DNA from: Rhynchopus sp. YZ270_cl-10
Lineage: Eukaryota; Euglenozoa; Diplonemea; Diplonemida; Diplonemidae
Assembly (NCBI GenBank): GCA_964035575.1
Contig: OZ037873.1
Coordinates: forward strand, 1,116,001-1,180,000
Direction: 5' to 3'
Length of the DNA: 64,000 bases
The position numbers and the translations under genes were made by a program. The notes below the pieces were generated by a model, which saw only the letters and a program-made list of their open reading frames with translations, did not search any database and was not told the DNA's origin. Shown here in pieces: positions 10,651 through 19,508 of the stretch (the first letter of the stretch is position 1; each line of letters begins with the position of its first letter).

Positions 10651-12555
10651 ATGTCGCTCCTAGCGAAAGCCAGAGAGACCTACGACCGTGCGCAAGCACT
10701 GGTCCTAGCGTCGAACTCAGAGGAGACCAAGATCCTTGCACTACAGTGCATTGATCTCTGCCTGAGTGTCCTGGGTGCCCCCCAGCCTAATCCCCCACAT
10801 GGTGCTGATAACAGCAACGGCAGCAGCAGGACCGCATTTGGCGGCGGCAGCAGCAACAGCAACATCAACAGCAGCAGCAACAACTACAACAACAACAACA
10901 ACAACAACAATTCCAACAGAAACAGCAACAGAAACAGCAACAGAAACAGCAACAGCAACAACAACGGCAACAGCAACAGCAACAGCAACAACAACAACAA
11001 TGGCAACAGCAACAGCAACAGCAACAGCAACAACAATGGCAACAGCAACAGCAACGGCAGCAACAATAGAAACCGCTCTGCATGGGTGCAGGTCCCCGGC
11101 AAGAACAGCGGCAGCAACAACAACAACAGCAACAGCAACGGCAACAACAACAACAGCAACAGCAACAGAAACAACAGATACAGTCCGCTGAGTGGCACGC
11201 GCGGTGAACGTGGAGAGGAGGATGGCGTCAACGACGACGAAGGACGCGACGGCGAGGAGCCCTCGCAGGAATGGGCACACGTGGTGAGAGGCAGCAGGCA
11301 GAAACAGAGGCTGCAGAAGTTTTCGGAGTACCGGCGCATTGCTGAGGAGGAGCCGGATACAGTACGAACGACGTTTTCGCTTATGCGGAGCCAATTCGGG
11401 GGCGCCCCAATTTGCCGGGACGTGGACTTGGTGATGACGGCGATGGACTTGGCGTTCATTGCAGATAACGCAGACGAGGCGAGACTCGCTTGGGAGGCCG
11501 TGCTGACACGCGAGGAGGACATCCGGAACGAGGCTGCCTTCCCGAGGATCGCCGTGTACGCGAAGAAGCGCTTCTGTTCGCGGTGTGTGGCAGTTACGCT
11601 GCGGTCGGAGAATAAGACTCTCAAGCAGCAACGCGATGAGACTTGGTACGCGTGCTACTCCCTACTATGGGTGACGGAGATGACGGAGGCGATGCCGAAG
11701 ACGGTACACGTGAATGCACGACCCTCCACCGCAGTACTCATCTGCACGTTATCGGAGAAGTTTGCGGATGCAACGACATGGAGACAAGCGGAGCGCAACC
11801 CTGGCATTATGATGCCGAGACTGCTGACAGATCTGTGCAAGGTAGTGCAGCACGTGGTGAAGCCCAGCAACGTGTGGGACTACTTCCGCAGAGAGAACGA
11901 ACATGGGAATGGGCATGAAATTAGCCTACGCGTACCGGTGAGTAAGGTGGAGCAGCTGCTGTCGCTGTCGGGGAAACAGGGGCTTTTTCTCAAGCCTCTG
12001 AAGTGGCACTGTGGCGGCGACCAGTACCCTGTGGCCTGGCTGGACCGGTCCGTGACGCTCGAGAGAGCACTAGATTTGAACACACGGAACCCCAACTCCT
12101 GCATAGGGCTGGCTGTGGGAGTGAGTGGGGGTTTGGCCCTAAGGATGAAGCAAGGGGTTGACTTGGACACCGTTCGCAGAGAGCTGCACGGGTCTCTCGC
12201 GCCCATGTCGAACGATCCCTCTCTGGTGAGGTACACAGTGTCGGGTGCACGGCACTACGAGGAGGCGGCAGACGTCATGTCCGTTCTGCAGAGCACGAGC
12301 TGGCCATGCACACAGCTGGCAACATACAAGCGCAAAGGACAGACGTGGCTGATCGTGGCCGCGAGCACCGCCCCGCACTTCACCAACATTGAGCGCCCAG
12401 GCCAGTCCATGGTCACAGTCAGGCCAGCATCGTCTGCGGACAGCCACCGCCCCCGCACTAACAGGTTCACTGGCAAATTGGTGTTCCCATCAGAGTCATC
12501 CGAGATGGAGACGGAAGTCGTTGAGCCAGAGGCGACAGTAGAGCCCGTGTTGTGA
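10651..12555 (+). CDS. LINE ORF1 protein, Asn-rich (about 634 residues)
   Basis: I place the start at the ATG at 10651 (MSLLAKARETYDRAQALVL). The open frame runs 60 codons further up, but that part is hydrophobic, AT-rich and uncoding in character, and the ATG follows CTCCCCCTCAG directly, which resembles a splice acceptor. The N-terminal helical segment (about 1-50) recalls MIT/TPR-like helices. A long Asn/Ser tract follows, encoded by CAG/CAA/AAC triplets (about 10811-11180), then an acidic stretch and a basic globular half (about 210-600) of unknown fold, which may bind RNA as ORF1 proteins usually do. The frame ends at UGA 12553-12555 and is in phase with ORF2. Confidence 0.8.
   Translation: MSLLAKARETYDRAQALVLASNSEETKILALQCIDLCLSVLGAPQPNPPHGADNSNGSSRTAFGGGSSNSNINSSSNNYNNNNNNNNSNRNSNRNSNRNSNSNNNGNSNSNSNNNNNGNSNSNSNSNNNGNSNSNGSNNRNRSAWVQVPGKNSGSNNNNSNSNGNNNNSNSNRNNRYSPLSGTRGERGEEDGVNDDEGRDGEEPSQEWAHVVRGSRQKQRLQKFSEYRRIAEEEPDTVRTTFSLMRSQFGGAPICRDVDLVMTAMDLAFIADNADEARLAWEAVLTREEDIRNEAAFPRIAVYAKKRFCSRCVAVTLRSENKTLKQQRDETWYACYSLLWVTEMTEAMPKTVHVNARPSTAVLICTLSEKFADATTWRQAERNPGIMMPRLLTDLCKVVQHVVKPSNVWDYFRRENEHGNGHEISLRVPVSKVEQLLSLSGKQGLFLKPLKWHCGGDQYPVAWLDRSVTLERALDLNTRNPNSCIGLAVGVSGGLALRMKQGVDLDTVRRELHGSLAPMSNDPSLVRYTVSGARHYEEAADVMSVLQSTSWPCTQLATYKRKGQTWLIVAASTAPHFTNIERPGQSMVTVRPASSADSHRPRTNRFTGKLVFPSESSEMETEVVEPEATVEPVL
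10811..11180. repeat. CAG/CAA triplet tract inside LINE ORF1
   Basis: This is an imperfect trinucleotide repeat of CAG, CAA and AAC units with a non-repetitive break at about 11065-11110. In frame it encodes Asn/Ser. It also creates long spurious Leu-, Val- and Cys-rich frames on the other strand. Confidence 0.9.
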
Positions 12556-12558
12556 CGG
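12553..12558 (+). promoter_or_regulatory. UGA CGG readthrough-type stop between LINE ORF1 and ORF2
   Basis: The ORF1 stop is UGA followed by CGG, with ORF2 continuing in the same frame and no other stop for 1469 codons. UGA followed by CGG or CUA is a known leaky context in some RNA viruses and cellular genes. That it works here is an inference. Confidence 0.5.
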
Positions 12559-15500
12559 AGCGAGAAGCGTGACCCCGAGTCGCTCGCAGCCCACAACTAC
12601 GAGCAGCTTCCCCGCGAATGCATAGAAACACGCCCTGGTCCCCGCCACTTCCCAAACCGAGCCTCCACATCATCATCATCATCATCATCATTTTCTCCTC
12701 GCCCCTTTTTCCCTCCGTCACTCTCAGACACATCTTCTTCCTCTGCTTCCTCTTCTTCCTCCTCCTCTTCAACGGATAGATCCTCCTCCTCACGTACGTG
12801 CTGCTCTGATGCTGAGAACACGCTTACCCTAACGACGATCAACTGCACATCCCTGCAGAACTACGCGCACACAATCCGCGACCTTCAGTGCGATATCGTC
12901 TGTCTACAAGAGACAAAGTTGACCGAGTCCAAGATATTTGAGATGCAAGACTTCTTCACCACAGTATGGTCCCCAGAGTGGGGCCCCCCCATGGATGGCG
13001 CACTCGTCCATGGCATCCGCAGTCCACACATTGGGGAACGTGGGGGAGTGGCCACCATGCTGAAGAGACCGGGCATCATGTTCCTGGACACCGAACTGAC
13101 GTCTTCTCTGAAACCCACGCTGCGGAAACGTGTGGTGCACACACGTGTGGCGCTTGGTTCCGGCCGTCTGTTCCTGCATGTGGTGAATGTGTACGCCCCG
13201 TCAGGTGACACGCCAAGAGCTACAGTTGCTTCCCGCGAAGAACTCCTCCACACAGTGCTTGTGAAGTTTCGAGAAGCCCTGGGTAACGTTCCGTTGATTG
13301 TGTGCGGCGACCTCAACACCGATGTGGAAAGATCACCAACATTGCGGAAAGCACTCGCCAATGACTGGTGCGACGTCGCGCTCCTGGGCAACACTGGGGA
13401 TGACGGCAAGCCCCCTGTCACGTTCACTCGCAAAGACTCAGCAGGAACCCGTATCGACTACATCTTGCTGAATAGCGTCGCCGCACATGCCATCCATAGC
13501 TGTTGGACACAGAGCATTAACTGCATTCCCAGCCACAAGTCCGTCAACGTACGGCTCTGCCTCTCAGTGTTTACAGAGTCGACACTCCGTTACACTATTC
13601 CCAAACAGATGCCAGAGCTTGGAATTGTGGTGAATGCTGAGACAGTCGGCAGGAATCTTCTACGACAACACAACTGTGCCGCTGCACTTGCGTCCGGTGA
13701 TATTGACGATGCGTGGGAAGCGATCGCATTGGCTGGGGAAGGGTTTCTCCTGCTCGCGGCAAAGGCAGCTGGTGACACGCTCTCCAAAGGGTTCTGTGGC
13801 CGCTCCAAGGTTCCCCAGCCGGTGTTGAAGCCGATGTGTGCACCTACACGACCGGCGTCTGTTGGTGGGTCTTCCCCCCGACAGGACCAGCTTGCTAAAT
13901 TCGAATACAAACTCACGGATCTCATTGCAAAGACAGAATCTTGTCCTGGTGGGGTGATGGAGAATCCTGTGCGCAATGCCTGGGGTAAAGTGTTCCGCAC
14001 CGCAATTACGCTCAAACTGCTGAGGTCCGAAGAGACGACAATCCCACCCGCGCTCGAAAAGCAGCTACAGATCCTTAACTCTCTGCTGGACAAGTCCAAG
14101 ATGCTTATAAACCTTGAGATACGCAACACCCGTCTACAACGCGAGAAGCAGTACACCACCAAGCTGAAGGTAGATTTTAGCAGCGAACGACGAAAACTCA
14201 CGGCGTGGTGCATGGGTAAACAGGGTGTTCCTATTTCCGCCCTGCGGGGCGAGGATGGCGTGCTTACGGCCAACCACAGGGAGATGGACAAACTACTGCG
14301 TGATGAATGGAAATCAGTGTTCAACTTATACGACCACGACCATCCCGAGCCAACTCTCACCTCTTTCGAGCAACGTTTCGGCAGCTTCGTCGCACATTCC
14401 CCGATGTCCCTAGACCCGCTAAGTGGTGCTGACTTGCGCAGAACGCTTGACAAGAAAGGTAAGCGCACGGACGCCTGCGGAACTGATGGCTGGCGCTCAT
14501 TGGAGCTTCATGCGATGCCCCTGTGCATACTGGACGGTTTTGCCCGAGTGTTCAACGCGATAGAGACGAACGGTGTGTGGCCGCAAGCGCTGTTGACCGC
14601 CCTGGTGACGCTCCTTCCCAAAGGCGAAGACCAGTCCCCCTTGAAGCTACGTCCTGTGACAGTGACCAGTGCGGTATACCGGTTGTGGGCCTGCGCACGC
14701 CTGCAGGCAGTTCAACAATGGCAGGAACAATGGGTACACCCGTCGCAACATGGCTTCCGCCCAAAGCACAGCACGAACGACGTCTTGTATGACGTCTTCA
14801 CACAGATGGAGGACGCTCTGCTCGGTGGCGAACCGCTGCACGGTCTGGCGCTCGACTTTGCGAAGTGCTTCGACCGCGTACCACAGGGCCTCACCTTGGA
14901 TCTTGTGGAGAAGATGGGGCTTCACCCCAGGATCATGACACCTCTGCGAGCGATGTACGCCAAGCTGAGACGGCGGTTCAAGCTGCCCTCCGGCGTAGGA
15001 GAGGCGTACTCCGTGACGAATGGGATTCTGCAGGGGTGCCCCCTCTCTGTGGTGCTCATCAACGCCCTGATATCAGTCCTGACACACTGCGTCACAGCGG
15101 AAATACCTGAGGCGTTTGTACGGTCGTTTGCTGACGACGCATACCTTTTGTCTCGCCATAGTGAAGCTTCGGTGGGGGCATGCCTGCTGCGAGTGGAGGA
15201 CTTCTGCCGCATCACAGGCATGCGCCTCAACATGGCGAAGACCTTTGCCTTCTCATCATTGAAGAACCACAAATGCAAGCTGAAGTCTGAGGACAACCAT
15301 GTGTTCCAGACAACAGAGTCGCTCCGCTCACTCGGCGTGATGATGTACAGCTCCCTGCGACGCAAGGGGCGATACAACGCTACGGTATACCAGTCAGCCG
15401 TGAGGGCGCTCTCATGTTTGGGTGCGACACCGCTCTCCTTCTCCCAGAAGGTGTCTATTGCCACATCTGCCATCCTCCCTTCAGTGTTATACGAGTCCGC

Positions 15501-16965
15501 CTTCAACATGCCCCCTCGGTCAGTGATGAATGAACTATCGACGGCAGTGACGATGTGCTGCTGGGGCCCCACCTACCTTACCCGTTCAGTGGACGCACTA
15601 CTCACACTCTGCCTGAAGGCGCACGTAGCACACCCCCTCTCGAGTGTTATATGCAGGACGTTCAGAGCTTACGCCGCCAGTGTGGAACGCAACGACGCCA
15701 TACGCCAGAGGTGCATGAAAATCAGAGAGAGGTACGAGACCCTGGCCGCAAAGGGTACACCTATGCATGCAGTTGGTCCAGTGGGGACTGTCCTCGCCGC
15801 CTCCCGCAGATGTGGCGTGAGCTGGGACCCTGAGATGAAGGCAGTGACGTCTACGTCTGCAACCACGAAGACTACCCCCATCATCGATACAGACAAAGCC
15901 AAGAGGGCCCATGAAGTGCGAGTTCTGGCGCGTACGGCGGTCTGGGATGATCTGCAGAGTAAACGCCCTACGTACGACGGCATAAACGACGGCATTGACA
16001 CCCGAGCCACCAATGCCCTGTGGCGCAATCTACAATACCACGACCCCCTCAAGGCTTTCCGGATGCGACGTGTTCTGTGTGGCGGAATCCTCTTCTGCCA
16101 TCCAGCAGGGCTCAAACGCAGTGGCTTCCCCGAGGCGGACTTCAGCGATAAATGCCCCTTATGCCTCGTCCAGGTTACATGCCACACACGCCACCTACTG
16201 TGGCACTGCAGCATAGTGCACACACCAGCGTTCACTGCCCTACATGAGTCGGCCATCAGCCTCTATGGCAAAGGGCTTCCCACCTGCTTTGTGCTGCACG
16301 GCATTGTACCCTCCAATGTGAGCAAGGTAACGGTGAAGGCGGTACAGTCTCTTCTCCTCGATGCCGTCACCACGATCGACACAACCCTCTCAAAAGCTGT
16401 GGATGTGGCCCCGGCTGTACATCCTTGGGATCTCACATTTGCTGCCTCCAAACGGGATACCCCCTTCCGCACATATCTGACCAAGCTGCAACCTAGTTTT
16501 TCCTCCACCTATAGGGAGGCGTTCACTTTGAAAGCTTTCCTGTGGTGGGTGATTACGCTCGAGTGGAGCAAAGAACCCCGCGACGTGTCGTGTGTCGAGC
16601 TCGCGGTCGACTTCGAATTGCGCACAAGGGTCTTCCTCGCCAAACAGACCTCTAATATCCGCGAGCGTGGGCGGGCCATGCAAAGGCTCATCGTCAAGAC
16701 CAACATGCGGGCTTTAACAGCGAAACTCCGCCGCGCCCCATTCCCGGGTGTGAAAAAGGATCGTGTGCACTCCCTCCGTTCCGTCGGCGCCCCAGCGCTC
16801 ATTGGATTCAGCAGACGCCCAGTGTTGTGTGCTAAAACACGTGCTTTTCTTGAATCTTTAAATCATGTTGTCCCCCCTTCCCGGTCAGGGTGGGGTAATG
16901 AATGTATACCTGCTTACAGCTTCCCTGTAAACCAATCCCAAGCGCAACACTCCGGGGTTCGATAA
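12556..16965 (+). CDS. LINE ORF2: AP-like endonuclease and reverse transcriptase
   Basis: The frame is open from just after the ORF1 stop. Its first in-frame ATG is only at 12943, and that start would remove the opening endonuclease motif (TINCTSLQNY, DIVCLQETKLT at about 12830-12925). It is therefore probably made by readthrough or reinitiation rather than from that ATG. Endonuclease motifs are NVYAPSGDT (about 13186), CGDLNTDVE (about 13300), RIDYILLNS (about 13450) and PSHKSV (about 13530). Reverse-transcriptase motifs are HGFRPKHSTND, LALDFAKCFDRV, NGILQGCPLS and SFADDAYLL (15127-15147, the catalytic FADD). A C-terminal zinc-knuckle-like CPLC...H...HLLWHC lies at about 16148-16209. A Ser-rich linker (about 12661-12800) joins ORF1 and the endonuclease. 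The last codons lie inside the 3' hairpin. All core motifs look intact. Confidence 0.9.
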   Translation, partial: RSEKRDPESLAAHNYEQLPRECIETRPGPRHFPNRASTSSSSSSSFSPRPFFPPSLSDTSSSSASSSSSSSSTDRSSSSRTCCSDAENTLTLTTINCTSLQNYAHTIRDLQCDIVCLQETKLTESKIFEMQDFFTTVWSPEWGPPMDGALVHGIRSPHIGERGGVATMLKRPGIMFLDTELTSSLKPTLRKRVVHTRVALGSGRLFLHVVNVYAPSGDTPRATVASREELLHTVLVKFREALGNVPLIVCGDLNTDVERSPTLRKALANDWCDVALLGNTGDDGKPPVTFTRKDSAGTRIDYILLNSVAAHAIHSCWTQSINCIPSHKSVNVRLCLSVFTESTLRYTIPKQMPELGIVVNAETVGRNLLRQHNCAAALASGDIDDAWEAIALAGEGFLLLAAKAAGDTLSKGFCGRSKVPQPVLKPMCAPTRPASVGGSSPRQDQLAKFEYKLTDLIAKTESCPGGVMENPVRNAWGKVFRTAITLKLLRSEETTIPPALEKQLQILNSLLDKSKMLINLEIRNTRLQREKQYTTKLKVDFSSERRKLTAWCMGKQGVPISALRGEDGVLTANHREMDKLLRDEWKSVFNLYDHDHPEPTLTSFEQRFGSFVAHSPMSLDPLSGADLRRTLDKKGKRTDACGTDGWRSLELHAMPLCILDGFARVFNAIETNGVWPQALLTALVTLLPKGEDQSPLKLRPVTVTSAVYRLWACARLQAVQQWQEQWVHPSQHGFRPKHSTNDVLYDVFTQMEDALLGGEPLHGLALDFAKCFDRVPQGLTLDLVEKMGLHPRIMTPLRAMYAKLRRRFKLPSGVGEAYSVTNGILQGCPLSVVLINALISVLTHCVTAEIPEAFVRSFADDAYLLSRHSEASVGACLLRVEDFCRITGMRLNMAKTFAFSSLKNHKCKLKSEDNHVFQTTESLRSLGVMMYSSLRRKGRYNATVYQSAVRALSCLGATPLSFSQKVSIATSAILPSVLYESAFNMPPRSVMNELSTAVTMCCWGPTYLTRSVDALLTLCLKAHVAHPLSSVICRTFRAYAASVERNDAIRQRCMKIRERYETLAAKGTPMHAVGPVGTVLAASRRCGVSWDPEMKAVTSTSATTKTTPIIDTDKAKRAHEVRVLARTAVWDDLQSKRPTYDGINDGIDTRATNALWRNLQYHDPLKAFRMRRVLCGGILFCHPAGLKRSGFPEADFSDKCPLCLVQVTCHTRHLLWHCSIVHTPAFTALHESAISLYGKGLPTCFVLHGIVPSNVSKVTVKAVQSLLLDAVTTIDTTLSKAVDVAPAVHPWDLTFAASKRDTPFRTYLTKLQPSFSSTYREAFTLKAFLWWVITLEWSKEPRDVSCVELAVDFELRTRVFLAKQTSNIRERGRAMQRLIVKTNMRALTAKLRRAPFPGVKKDRVHSLRSVGAPALIGFSRRPVLCAKTRAFLESLNHVVPPSRSGWGNECIPAYSFPVNQSQAQHSGVR

Positions 16966-17025
16966 CCCACGGAGTGCCAGTGCCTGCGTCCCAGAGGCGT
17001 TTGCACTATCAACTTCACTTTTCTC
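16948..17025 (+). promoter_or_regulatory. LINE 3' tail with conserved hairpin
   Basis: CACTCCG-GGGTT pairs with AACCC-(A)-CGGAGTG around a CGAT loop (16948-16976); the ORF2 stop codon sits within it. The following GTGCCTGCGTCCCAGAGGCG and CTATCAACTTCAC are conserved at 18520-18598, so this is probably the segment recognised by the reverse transcriptase. Confidence 0.75.
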
Positions 17026-17787
17026 TTGTTCTAATTTTTGTCTCAACACCCCCAGTTTTTTGACAACGTACCCACCATGGGTATTTAGGCGTTTGTCGAC
17101 AACAAAAAATACACTCTTTTGGTTCAATGCTCCGTACCATAAAAACGTCGGTTCCACATGTTCCACTCTGTCTTTTTTTTCTCCCCCCCCCCCCCCCATC
17201 CCTTCAGTTTTGGTCATCTGTGTGTGATTTTTGATAAAAGGTTTTATTGTTACAACGGTTTTATTTTAAAATCACTCCTCTTCTTCTCCTTTCCCTTAAA
17301 ATCGACGTTTTTCACCCCCTCTTTTTCAAACAGAGCACAAAGCACTTTCAAAACATACAAAAAACATTTTCAAAAACCCTCCCTCTTTTTCCGGGCAGTT
17401 TTTTCCCCCCGTCCTTTTTTTCCAAGGTGTGCGAACGTGTGTTTGAATCTGAGCAGAATCCATCTGATTTTGCCTTGAAATTTTGTGGAATTTAAAATGG
17501 GGTTGGTGGAGTTTAAAAACCACCAAAAACTCCTCCAAAAGTTTCCCATGTTGTTCATGAGTAGTTGTGTTTTTTTGTTCTTGTGAAGTTCATCCACAAC
17601 CTCACAAAGGAAGATATTAAAAGGGGGAGGTGATGGGAAAAAAACCGTGTTTCAAACAATATTGGTCCAGAAATACATGCATCAGACATAAAATTTGGAC
17701 TTTTTTTGGGAGTACAGTTTTTTTTTGTGGTCGAATATTTTTTGAAACATAAATAAAGTCCAAAATCGCACTTCCTTCAAAAAAAGC

Positions 17788-17840
17788 GTGGAGTTCATCC
17801 TCGGGTGTCTACACTAATACAACCAAGTTTTCAAAAAAAA
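17788..17840 (+). repeat. Family E short repeat, A-tailed
   Basis: GTGGAGTTCATCCTCGGGTG, TCTACACTAATACAACC and AAGTTTTCA lead into a long A run. It is nearly identical to the copy at 47982. Confidence 0.85.
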
Positions 17841-18029
17841 AAAACAAAAAAAAAACCCCCCACGTTTTCTCAAAAACCCTCTCTCTTTCTCTTTCTCAAG
17901 CGGCGCATTGAAATATTTTCACATTTTTTTTTTCTGTTTTAAAAAATACGAAACAAATTATGTGCCAGGGAAAAACTAGAGAACGATGGGAGAGCGCAAA
18001 TAGAGAGACGGGGAAGAAAAAAAAATTGG

Positions 18030-18102
18030 ACAGTGGAGATTTGCACAACTGTGGCAACACAACCGAGGCAACTACACTACTCCAACAATTTATCAAAAAA
18101 AT
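18030..18102 (+). repeat. Family F short repeat, A-tailed
   Basis: ACAGTGGAGATTTGCACAAC, TGTGGCAACACAACCGAGGC and AACTACACTACTCCAACAAT lead into an A-rich tail. Other copies are at 39611 (cut by the palindrome) and 47900. Confidence 0.85.
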
Positions 18103-18519
18103 AAAGACAACACAAAAGGTCTCCCCAACTCTCCCTCTCCCCCCCCCACCACTCATGATTTTAAATTTCTGCTTGATTTTATTTTCAAAATAAACCCCCC
18201 CACCACCACCACCCTTCCTCCCATGATATCCCACCTCCCCGCTCATCATTTTTACTTTTGAGTGACAGCCCCTCTGCCGTGCGGCTCGTTGCGCTTTTCA
18301 AAAACTGTTTTGGATTTTTCTTTTGATGTGTTTAGTGACGTTATAGGTGGTTTCCTTCGAGGAATATCCGCCTGTGACAATATGTGTGCATGTGTTATTG
18401 TTCAGCCGTATTTTTTTTTTTTGTCTTTTTTTGGGGGACATTTTTATTGATCCCTCTTCCTATGCTATCAATTTATTGAATGCATATGTCGAAATACTCT
18501 TTTGCTTTGTTTTTTTTAG

Positions 18520-18598
18520 CACTCCGGGGTTCGATAACCCGCGGAGTGTCAGTGCCTGCGTCCCAGAGGCGTTTGACACTATCAACTTCACTTTTTTT
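18520..18598 (+). repeat. Solo copy of the LINE 3' tail
   Basis: The whole hairpin (CACTCCGGGGTT, CGAT, AACCCGCGGAGTG) and the downstream CAGTGCCTGCGTCCCAGAGG are near-identical to 16948-17025. No LINE coding sequence lies upstream, so this is a strongly 5'-truncated LINE copy or a SINE borrowing the LINE tail. It ends in a T run. Confidence 0.85.
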
Positions 18599-18743
18599 TA
18601 TTTGATTTCCCTCCCCCCTCCCTCCCATTGCTTTTATCTATTCAAAAAAAAATATTTATTTATCAAAAACCCCCCTCCCTCTGCAGATAACTTTCTTTCT
18701 TAAGTTGTTTTTTCTGTCCATTTGATTAGAAAGAATGAACTAA

Positions 18744-18952
18744 ACATACATGTTGGTACGTACGTAAAACGCGCAAAAATAATCAAAAAACGCGCAAAAT
18801 AATAAAAAAATATTTTTAATAAAAAACGTCACAAAGACGTTTTGCGCGCTTTTGTTACGTCTTTGTGACGTTTTTATGAAAAACATTTTTTTATTATTTT
18901 GCGCGTTTTTTGATTATTTTTGCGCGTTTTACGTACGTACCAACATGTATGT
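18744..18952. mobile_element. Near-perfect foldback MITE of about 209 bp
   Basis: The arms begin ACATACATGTTGGTACGTAC and are complementary almost to the centre (ACGTCACAAAGACG / CGTCTTTGTGACGT). CTAA flanks both sides (18740-18743 and 18953-18956), a plausible 4-bp target-site duplication. Confidence 0.85.
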
Positions 18953-19310
18953 CTAAACATACGTTTTTCTATTTATTTTTTTTTATTTTGAAAAAAAAAA
19001 AATAGTGTTCCAACAAGTCCCTGACAGGTCCTTGACAGGATTTCAGTAACACAATTTTTTTTTTTTAATCTTTTCACTTCATTTTTTTCTCTATTGTAGA
19101 CGCTATGCTAGCAGCGTCGCTGACACTTGGGCTCTTTTGACTACGTACTTTTTTTAAAAAAATATTTTTTTGTTATTATTTGCTGTTGGTGTGATGACGT
19201 AGTGAACAAAGGGATTCCTTTTTTCTTATTGTAAATGCCTTTTTTTTCCTGTGCACCACAAGGATACTTTCATCTCTCAAATTTTTTTTTCCTCTAAAAG
19301 ACCAGCAATA

Positions 19311-19350
19311 GATGTACGAGAGAGAGGCACATTTCATTTTTTAAATTGTT
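19311..19350 (+). repeat. Hairpin repeat, family C (diverged)
   Basis: GATGTACGAGAGAGAGGCAC is followed by ATTTCATTTT. This is a degraded member of the GTGC/GCAC stem family whose better copies are at 38317, 43270 and 62508. A second related hairpin (CCTGTGCACAGG, then ACATCTTTCAATTTTTTG) lies at 19434-19476. Confidence 0.6.
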
Positions 19351-19508
19351 CTCTTTTTTTATTGTGGAGATTGTTCAGGCAGTGGATCCACCTCAATGTG
19401 CGTACACGTTATAAAATTTCACGTTGTCGTCGGGTGCCTGTGCACAGGGCAGATACATCTTTCAATTTTTTGTTCTCTCTTTTGGTGTGTTGAAGTCTCT
19501 TTTTTTTT

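Larger units (their letters stand above)
10651..17035 (+). mobile_element. Near full-length two-ORF non-LTR retrotransposon (LINE)
   Basis: ORF1 (10651-12555) and an endonuclease-reverse transcriptase ORF2 (12556-16965) are followed by a short 3' tail with a strong hairpin (16948-16976) and a conserved tail to about 17025. The body is GC-rich against AT-rich flanks, so its edges stand out by composition. The 5' limit is uncertain and could begin upstream, near 10400. No target-site duplication was found. Both frames are open over their length apart from the single UGA between them, so the copy looks young and possibly active. Relatives of the 3' tail sit at 18520-18598 and 38959-39052. Confidence 0.9.
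17036..18519. other. Non-coding AT-rich region
   Basis: No gene is supported. The region is T-, A- and C-homopolymer rich. It contains a family E repeat (17788-17840) and a family F repeat (18030-18102). The two inverted segments near 17475-17540 (GAATTTAAAATGGGG, GGAGTTTAAAAACC) resemble a weak foldback also seen near 30975-31045. Confidence 0.5.

Noticed and set aside
10741-11631. Minus-strand frames rich in Val, Leu or Cys over the LINE ORF1
   Set aside because: Shadows of the CAG/CAA tract on the opposite strand of a well-supported ORF1.
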